Of a stretch of DNA of 29,031 bases, positions 23,893 through 29,031 are shown piece after piece; the first letter of the stretch is position 1, and every line of letters starts with the position of its first letter. A program made the translations under genes and the position numbers. The notes beneath the pieces are model-generated. The model was given only the letters and a program-made list of their open reading frames with translations. It did no database searches and had not been told where the DNA came from. Source of the DNA: DATLNF01 sp046590575 (lineage in GTDB: Bacteria; Actinomycetota; Actinomycetes; BP-191); NCBI GenBank assembly GCA_046590575.1, contig JBKJUS010000016.1:1-29031 (forward strand), given 5' to 3'.

Positions 23893-25454
23893 GAGAGCCC
23901 CCGCCGCCGGGTCAGCAGCCAGGTAGGCACCGCGGCCACCAGGACGAGGAGGGCAGCGGGCGGGGCAGCCGCGGCGTAGGCCCCGGCACCGGTCTCCTCC
24001 CATACCCGAACAGACAGCGTCTCGAGCCCACTCGGCCGGAGCAGCAACGTGGCCGGCAGCTCCTTCATGCAGGTGAGAAACACGAGCGCGGCGCCGGCCG
24101 CCACCCCCGGTGCGGTGAGCGGCGCCGTCACCGTGCGCAGCACCCGCCACGGCCCGCTGCCGAGGGACCGGGCGACGTCTTCGAGCACGGGCGGCGCCTG
24201 CACCGCCGAAGCATGCACCGCGCCGACCGCGAGCGGCAGGAAGAGCACGAAGTAGGCGAAGATCAGCAACGGCAGCCGCTGGTAGACCGCGTCGGCGTAG
24301 CGGGTGGCAAAAAAGACCAGGGACAGCGCGATGACGAGGCCGGGCAAGGCATGCCCGGCGTACGACGCCCGCTCCACGGCGCTGGCCAGCGGGCTGCGGT
24401 AGCGCGCCGCGAGCAGCGCTACCGGGATGGCGGCCGCGACCGTCACCACGGCGCCGAGGCTGGCGGCGGTGAGCGAGCCCAGCGCGGCCTGACCGGTGTC
24501 CGCCAGGGACTGTCCCGCGGAGAACCCACGCTGCAGCCAGATCCCCATCGTCACACCGGGTACGCCGAGGCTGAGCGCGGCCACACCCGCGACCGTCATA
24601 GTGGCCGGCCAGCGCCACCGGCCGAGGTCGACGACCGCGGCGCGCCGCGCCGCGCCCTGCCCGGTGCGGGAGTAGCGACTGCGGCCGCGACTGCGCCCCT
24701 CGGCGATCACGATGAGCAACGTGAGCACGACCAGCAGCGATCCCAACACAGCGGCCGGCGTACGGTCGAAGCTCGACTGGTAGCTCTGGTAGATCACCCG
24801 AGTGAAGGCGTCGAACCGCATCAGGCTGACGGCGCCGAAGTCGGAGAAGACATAGAGGGCGACCAGCAGCCCGCCTGCGGCGATGGCTGGCCGCAGCTGG
24901 CGCAGCGTCACCCCGGTGAAGGTCCGCCAGGCGCCAACGCCGAGTGAGCGGGACGCCTCCTCCATGGCCGGGTCGAGGCCGCGCAGCGCACCGGCCACCG
25001 GCAGGTAGACGTAGGGATAGGAGTAGAGCGTGAGGACCAACCACGCGCCGCGGAAGCCGGCGAGCGACGGGAACCGGGAGATGTACGCAAAGCCCGCGAC
25101 GTAGGTCGGGATCGCCAGTGGCAGCGCCGCCACCACGGCCCAGATCCCGCCGCCCGGCAGTCGGCAGCGCACGGTCAGCCAGGCGAGCAGAACCCCCAGG
25201 ACCACGCTGGCCGCCGTGACCGACAACGCGAGGGCGGTGCTCCGCCCAAGCAGCGCAAGGGTCCGGCTGCGGAAGAGGATGTCGCCGACCGTGCCGAGCC
25301 CGCGCTCAGTCGCCCGGACACCGAGGTAGCCGACGGGAAGCAGAGCAGCCGCTGCGACAAGCAGGGCTAGGCCGGCGAGCAGCGCAGGCGGACGGGATCG
25401 ACGCGCCCGCGGAGTGACCCGCCCGGCGGTCTCGCTCCCGGTCGCGGCGAGCAT
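23889..25454 (-). CDS. Iron(III) ABC transporter permease, two fused domains (FbpB-like)
   Basis: This 521-aa membrane protein contains two homologous BPD-type permease halves with about 12 helices in total. Each half carries an EAA-loop for the ATPase: EEASRSLGVGAWRTFTGVTL in the first and LEDVARSLGSGPWRVLRTVT in the second. This fused arrangement is typical of FbpB/SfuB iron permeases, where one polypeptide forms the whole channel. The ATG shares one base with the stop of the binding-protein gene (TGATG), so translation is coupled. Confidence 0.94.
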   Translation of the reverse strand: MLAATGSETAGRVTPRARRSRPPALLAGLALLVAAAALLPVGYLGVRATERGLGTVGDILFRSRTLALLGRSTALALSVTAASVVLGVLLAWLTVRCRLPGGGIWAVVAALPLAIPTYVAGFAYISRFPSLAGFRGAWLVLTLYSYPYVYLPVAGALRGLDPAMEEASRSLGVGAWRTFTGVTLRQLRPAIAAGGLLVALYVFSDFGAVSLMRFDAFTRVIYQSYQSSFDRTPAAVLGSLLVVLTLLIVIAEGRSRGRSRYSRTGQGAARRAAVVDLGRWRWPATMTVAGVAALSLGVPGVTMGIWLQRGFSAGQSLADTGQAALGSLTAASLGAVVTVAAAIPVALLAARYRSPLASAVERASYAGHALPGLVIALSLVFFATRYADAVYQRLPLLIFAYFVLFLPLAVGAVHASAVQAPPVLEDVARSLGSGPWRVLRTVTAPLTAPGVAAGAALVFLTCMKELPATLLLRPSGLETLSVRVWEETGAGAYAAAAPPAALLVLVAAVPTWLLTRRRGLS

Positions 25455-26464
25455 CAGGTCAGGCCGGTCCGGTCGAGCAGTTCCAGCGTCGCTTCGAGGG
25501 TGTCGAGGTCAGCCAGGTCGATCTGCGGCCCGGACACCTCCGTCAGAGGCGGCAGCCCGACGGCCGGCGTCACACCGGCGACCAGGGGGTATTCGAACGT
25601 CACGTCGCGGAAGTAAGCCTGCGCCTGCTCCGACAGCAAGAACTCCACCAGCTTCTCGGCGTCCGGCCGCCGGTCGGTGCCCCGCAGGATGGCCGCGCCG
25701 GCGACATTGACCAGCGCGCCGGGGTCGTCGCCGCGCAGGAACTTCACCTGCGCGTTGAGCGCGTTCGCCCCGAGCTCCTTGGCCTTCTCGTACCAGTAGT
25801 AGTGGTTGATCAGGCCGAGGTCGATCTCACCCCGGTCGACGGCCTCGAGCACCGCGATGTTGTTGTCGTACTCCTTGACGCCGTTGCTCTGAATGGCGCG
25901 CAGCCACTTCTCGGCGCGCTCATCCCCTGCAAGCACGCGCATCCCGGTGAGGAAGGACTGGAACGATGCGTTGGTCGGGGCGATCCCAAACCGGCCCTTC
26001 CAGAGCGGTAGCTCGAGATCGAAGACCGAGTCGGGTACGGCGTTCTCGGCCAGCTTGCGCTTGTTGAAGACGATCACCCGAGCGCGACCCGAAACGCCGA
26101 CCCACGAGCCGTCGGCGGCCTTGAATCGGGCCGGAACGGACTCGGTGGACACCTCAAGGGGACCGAGCGCGTCGGCCTTGTCGAGGGCGCCGAGAGCGCC
26201 GGCGTCCTGGGCGAAGAAGACGTCAGCGCGAGTCTTGGACCCCTCCTCGAGGATCTGCGCGGCCAGCTCCGCCGTACCGCCGTAGCGCCGCGTGACCTCG
26301 ATCCCAGAGCTCTTCTCGAACATGTCGAGTAGGGGGTCGACGAGGTTGGGGTTGCGCCCGGAGTAGACGGTGAGCGCCTTGTCTGCGCCGAACGGATTGC
26401 CCGAACAGCCGGTCATCCCGGCGATCGCGGCCACGGTGAGCAGGACAGGCACGAGGCGGCGCAC
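25454..26464 (-). CDS. Iron(III)-binding lipoprotein, ABC transporter substrate-binding protein
   Basis: The 336-aa protein is exported and lipidated at Cys20 (signal VRRLVPVLLTVAAIAGMTGC). It then follows the FbpA/FutA plan: LTVYSGRNPNLVDPLL at the mature N-terminus, ADVFFAQDAGALGAL, and INHYYWYEKA, whose tyrosines bind ferric iron in this family. I chose the GTG at 26464 because AGGAG lies 9 nt upstream. An ATG at 26473 is possible but touches the AGGAG. It heads the three-gene importer and lies 28 nt after an iron-regulator box, so it should be induced under iron starvation. Confidence 0.94.
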   Translation of the reverse strand: MRRLVPVLLTVAAIAGMTGCSGNPFGADKALTVYSGRNPNLVDPLLDMFEKSSGIEVTRRYGGTAELAAQILEEGSKTRADVFFAQDAGALGALDKADALGPLEVSTESVPARFKAADGSWVGVSGRARVIVFNKRKLAENAVPDSVFDLELPLWKGRFGIAPTNASFQSFLTGMRVLAGDERAEKWLRAIQSNGVKEYDNNIAVLEAVDRGEIDLGLINHYYWYEKAKELGANALNAQVKFLRGDDPGALVNVAGAAILRGTDRRPDAEKLVEFLLSEQAQAYFRDVTFEYPLVAGVTPAVGLPPLTEVSGPQIDLADLDTLEATLELLDRTGLT

Positions 26465-26491
26465 GGACGTCATCTCCTGAGTCAAGTCTTG

Positions 26492-26510
26492 TTAGGGCAA
26501 CCTTACCTTA
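26492..26510. promoter_or_regulatory. DtxR/IdeR-type iron box
   Basis: TTAGGGCAACCTTACCTTA matches 13 of 19 positions of the IdeR/DtxR consensus TTAGGTTAGGCTAACCTAA. It lies 28-46 nt before the iron-binding lipoprotein start, which is where repression by an iron-loaded regulator would work. This agrees with the encoded function and supports iron as the substrate. Confidence 0.75.
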
Positions 26511-26587
26511 CTATTCGGGCGTACCGGCCTCGCGGATGTCACCACTGGCAGGCAGGTTCGGTCGCCGAATGCGTCGGGGGCACGCGC

Positions 26588-27658
26588 CTACGCGTCGAAG
26601 AGCGGCGGGGTGACCGGCGCCGCCGCCGGTGGACGCAGACCGAGGTGGATCCACGCGGCGGGGGTCGCGACGCGCCCGCGTGGGGTGCGGGCCAGCAGCC
26701 CGGCCCGAACGAGGAACGGCTCGGCCACTTCCTCGACCGTCTCCGGCTCCTCCCCCACGGCGACGGCGACGGTCGTCAGCCCGACCGGACCACCGCCGAA
26801 CCGGCGTACGACGGCGTCGAGGACCGCCCGGTCCAGCCGGTCCAGCCCAAGAGCGTCGACCTCGTACAGCGCCAGGGCTTCGCGAGCCACCGGCTCGGTG
26901 ACGATGCCGTCGGCGCGCACCTGAGCGTAATCGCGGACGCGGCGGAGCAGCCGGTTCGCGATGCGCGGCGTACCGCGGGACCGCCCGGCGATCTCTTCGG
27001 CGCCATCAGGTTCGAGGCGGATGCCGAGAAGACGGGCCGACCGGTGCAGAACCTGGCTGAGCTCGGCCGCGGAGTAGAACTCCATCCGCGCCACAAAGCC
27101 GAACCGGTCGCGCATCGGGCCGGTCAGCAGCCCTGACCGGGTGGTCGCGCCAATCAGCGTGAACGGCTCCAGGGGCACCTGGATCGCGGTCGCTCCCGGC
27201 CCCTTGCCGACGACGACGTCGATCCGGAAGTCCTCCATCGCGGAGTACAGCAACTCCTCCGCCGGCCGGCTCATCCGGTGGATCTCATCGATGAAGAGCA
27301 CCTCGCCGGCGGCCACCGCGGTGACGATGGCGGCCAAATCGCCGGGTCGCTCGATGGCCGGACCGCTGGTGACCCGGATCGGCACCCTCATCTCGGCAGC
27401 GACGATCATCGCCAATGAGGTCTTGCCGGTGCCGGGCGGCCCAGCGAAGAGGATGTGGTCCGGTGGAGCGCCGCGGGCCTTGGCACTGTCCAGCACGATG
27501 CCGAGCTGCTCGCGCACCCGCTCCTGGCCGACGAACTCGTCCAGGTTGCGCGGCCGCAGCGACGACTCCGCCTCCCGTTCGTCTGGTGTCGCCTCAGCGG
27601 TCAGGGGCACGGGCTCGAGCGCGGCAGCGTCGAGGGCAGCATCGTCCGGTTCGGTCAC
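26588..27658 (-). CDS. ruvB: Holliday junction branch migration ATPase RuvB
   Basis: RuvB is the AAA+ motor that drives branch migration with RuvA. The 356-aa protein has an N-terminal lead ending LRPRNLDEFVGQ, Walker A GPPGTGKTS (73-81), Walker B LFIDEIHR (121-128), sensor 1 GATTRSGLL, the arginine-finger region GPMRDRFG, sensor 2 GTPRIANRLLRRVRD and a C-terminal winged-helix domain. The start is GTG, overlapping the ruvA stop by 4 nt. Coexpression with ruvC and ruvA under the SOS box is expected. Confidence 0.98.
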   Translation of the reverse strand: MTEPDDAALDAAALEPVPLTAEATPDEREAESSLRPRNLDEFVGQERVREQLGIVLDSAKARGAPPDHILFAGPPGTGKTSLAMIVAAEMRVPIRVTSGPAIERPGDLAAIVTAVAAGEVLFIDEIHRMSRPAEELLYSAMEDFRIDVVVGKGPGATAIQVPLEPFTLIGATTRSGLLTGPMRDRFGFVARMEFYSAAELSQVLHRSARLLGIRLEPDGAEEIAGRSRGTPRIANRLLRRVRDYAQVRADGIVTEPVAREALALYEVDALGLDRLDRAVLDAVVRRFGGGPVGLTTVAVAVGEEPETVEEVAEPFLVRAGLLARTPRGRVATPAAWIHLGLRPPAAAPVTPPLFDA

Positions 27659-28245
27659 GCGCGCCGGTCCAGCGAGCGCAGGGCCAGCTTGAGCGCCGTC
27701 CCGAGATCGCCCTCGTCGAGGCTGTCCGGCAACGCCGCGACTGCTTCGTCGGCCTCCCGCCCCGGGTAGCCGAGGCCCACAAGGGCTTCCCGGACCTGAC
27801 CACGGGCCGAGGCGGGTGCACCGGGAGCCGAGCCGGCCGGCACGGCCGGGCCCAGCCGGTCCTTGAGCTCGAGGACGATGCGCTGCGCTCCCTTACGCCC
27901 GATGCCGGGCACCTGGGTCAGGGCGGTCAGGTCCTCACTCGCGACGGCCCGGCGTACGACGTCGGGAGCGTGGACGGCGAGGACCGCCTGAGCGAGGCGG
28001 GGCCCGACACCGGTCGCCGTCTGCAACAACTCGAAGAGGGCTCGTTCGTCCGCGGAGGCGAAACCGAACAGCGTGAGGGAGTCTTCCCGGACGACAAGAG
28101 CAGTGGCCAGACTCGCCGTCTCCCCGGCGCGCAGCCCGGCCAGGGTCCGCGGAGTGCAATGGACGAGGAGGCCGACGCCGCCGACGTCCACCACCGCTGC
28201 GTCCGGCGCGAGCGACGTGACCCGACCGCTGACCGACGCAATCAC
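27655..28245 (-). CDS. ruvA: Holliday junction DNA-binding protein RuvA
   Basis: RuvA holds the Holliday junction and recruits RuvB. The 196-aa product has the N-terminal OB-fold (VIASVSGRVTSL through REDSLTLFGFASADER), the two helix-hairpin-helix units (LLQTATGVGPRLAQAVL and LTQVPGIGRKGAQRIVLEL), and the RuvB-binding C-terminal domain (VREALVGLGYPGREADEAV). The GTG at 28245 overlaps the ruvC stop by 4 nt. It gives the normal RuvA N-terminus, although the frame is open further upstream. Confidence 0.97.
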   Translation of the reverse strand: MIASVSGRVTSLAPDAAVVDVGGVGLLVHCTPRTLAGLRAGETASLATALVVREDSLTLFGFASADERALFELLQTATGVGPRLAQAVLAVHAPDVVRRAVASEDLTALTQVPGIGRKGAQRIVLELKDRLGPAVPAGSAPGAPASARGQVREALVGLGYPGREADEAVAALPDSLDEGDLGTALKLALRSLDRRA

Positions 28246-28772
28246 GAGGCTCCCACCGGTCGACTCGCCGCGGCGAGCGCGCTCGCGAGCCGCTCGCTCG
28301 CCGGACCGCGCCACACGTGGCAGATGGCCAGTGCCAAGGCATCGGCCGCGTCGGCCGGTGTCGGTGGCGTCGCTAACCGGAGCAACCGGGTGACCATGAC
28401 CGTCACCTGGGCCTTGTCAGCTCGGCCTGAGCCGCTGACCGCCGCTTTCACTTCGCTCGGCGTGTGTAAGGCCACCGGCAGGCCGGCCCGCGCCGCGCAG
28501 AGCATGGCCACCGCGCCGGCCTGCGCGGTGCCCATGACTGTGCGCACGTTGTGCTGGCTGAACACCCGCTCGACAGCGACCGCGTCGGGGGAGTGCCGGT
28601 CGATCCACGAGTCGATGGCGGCCTCCAACGCGAGGAGCCGCTGCGCGACGTGATCGGCGGCCGGGGTGCGGATGACGTCCACGGCGACGAGAGTGAGCCG
28701 CCCGCCCGATCCGGCGTCGACCACGCCGAGGCCGCATCGGGTCAAGCCGGGGTCCACCCCGAGTACCCGCAT
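28242..28772 (-). CDS. ruvC: Holliday junction resolvase RuvC
   Basis: RuvC cuts Holliday junctions symmetrically. The 176-aa protein shows the RNase H-fold acidic tetrad: Asp7 in GVDPGLTRCG, Glu68 in AVERVF, and Asp141 and Asp144 in PADAADALALA. The HNVRTVMGTAQA segment is also typical. The ATG at 28772 has GAGGTGG upstream. It is first in ruvC-ruvA-ruvB and lies 24 nt after a LexA box. No gene is visible upstream of it to the window end; yebC, a frequent upstream neighbour, is absent here or beyond the edge. Confidence 0.98.
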   Translation of the reverse strand: MRVLGVDPGLTRCGLGVVDAGSGGRLTLVAVDVIRTPAADHVAQRLLALEAAIDSWIDRHSPDAVAVERVFSQHNVRTVMGTAQAGAVAMLCAARAGLPVALHTPSEVKAAVSGSGRADKAQVTVMVTRLLRLATPPTPADAADALALAICHVWRGPASERLASALAAASRPVGAS

Positions 28773-28796
28773 TGGCCCACCTCACCCTTGATCTGG

Positions 28797-28822
28797 ACGA
28801 ACGTGTGTTCGACCAAACTTTA
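28797..28822 (-). promoter_or_regulatory. LexA (SOS) box and -10 box of ruvCAB
   Basis: TCGAAC-ACAC-GTTCGT on the minus strand (28812-28797) matches 11 of 12 fixed positions of the actinobacterial SOS consensus TCGAAC-N4-GTTCGA. A TAAAGT -10 box lies just upstream (28822-28817), so LexA would cover the transcription start of ruvC-ruvA-ruvB. Confidence 0.85.
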
Positions 28823-28906
28823 GCCCGCAACCCACCAAGTCCCGTGGCGCCACGACGTCGGAGAAAAACTTTCGCCCAGCCTCTGCCTCGAGCATCCCCG
28901 ACCTCA

Positions 28907-28919
28907 CCCCCCCCCCCCC
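28907..28919. repeat. Run of 13 C residues
   Basis: This homopolymer lies between the ruvC promoter and the second dispersed inverted repeat, about 85 nt upstream of the -10 box. It is prone to length change by slippage. The exact count in the sequence may also be affected by sequencing error. Confidence 0.8.
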
Positions 28920-28940
28920 GCAGACTTCACCCACCCCCCG

Positions 28941-29009
28941 ACTTCACCCACCAAATCCACCCGAAAACAGGCAATCGGGCCCGATTTCGGTGGTTTCAGT
29001 GGGTGAAGT
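28941..29009. repeat. Dispersed inverted repeat, copy 2 (upstream of ruvC)
   Basis: Arms at about 28941-28966 and 28985-29009 pair imperfectly and share the core ACTTCACCCAC with copy 1 at 10245-10323. The centre contains the perfect palindrome AATCGGGCCCGATT (28973-28986). A further ACTTCACCCACC lies just outside on the left (28924-28935), so this copy also has extra arm motifs on one side. No gene overlaps it. Confidence 0.85.
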
Positions 29010-29031
29010 GGGTTGGTGGGGGGGTGGTGAG

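Noticed and set aside
23893..25044. Upstream extension of the ABC ATPase reading frame
   Set aside because: Lies within the permease gene in another frame. The ATPase domain begins only after 23892, with a coupled GTG start.

Overview
The window is GC-rich chromosomal DNA from an actinobacterium (Actinomycetota). The evidence is GTG start codons on most genes, many 4-bp GTGA stop/start overlaps, an actinobacterial LexA (SOS) box before ruvC, a DtxR/IdeR-type iron box, and the conserved neighbourhood alaS - DUF948 - rarA - aspS - hisS - MBL hydrolase - cyclophilin - rel - apt - secF - secD - yajC - ruvBAC. The genus cannot be fixed from the sequence. The HisRS subtype resembles that of bifidobacteria and possibly Propionibacteriales, which is a weak hint only.

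Almost everything is on the minus strand, so transcription runs from high to low coordinates. From the right end: ruvC-ruvA-ruvB (Holliday junction processing) under a LexA box; an iron(III) ABC importer (lipoprotein, double-domain permease, ATPase) under an iron box; a 48-codon plus-strand gene that converges on the ATPase gene; yajC-secD-secF-apt (Sec accessory complex plus adenine salvage); a bifunctional (p)ppGpp synthetase/hydrolase with its own leader; two adjacent plus-strand cyclophilins; an MBL hydrolase with hisS-aspS; rarA with DUF948 and a small membrane protein; alaS; ruvX-mltG-aroE; and at the left end a four-gene set of roadblock/LC7 protein, DUF4388 (PATAN) protein, small Ras-like GTPase and an unrecognised 110-aa protein.

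Most genes are housekeeping: recombination and repair, translation, protein export, stringent response, peptidoglycan and shikimate metabolism. The less expected content is in the gaps and gene ends. There is a two-copy dispersed inverted repeat (10245-10323 and 28941-29009) with a 13-C run beside the second copy, a 24-bp tandem repeat in the 3' end of rarA, a ~100-bp symmetric inverted repeat between the convergent cyclophilin and rel genes, a long hairpin between alaS and ruvX, and a direct repeat in the rel leader. No tRNA, rRNA, CRISPR array, insertion sequence or phage gene was found. The best candidate for an under-described system is the roadblock/PATAN/GTPase operon with its 110-aa partner. 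The best candidate for an under-described DNA element is the dispersed inverted repeat.
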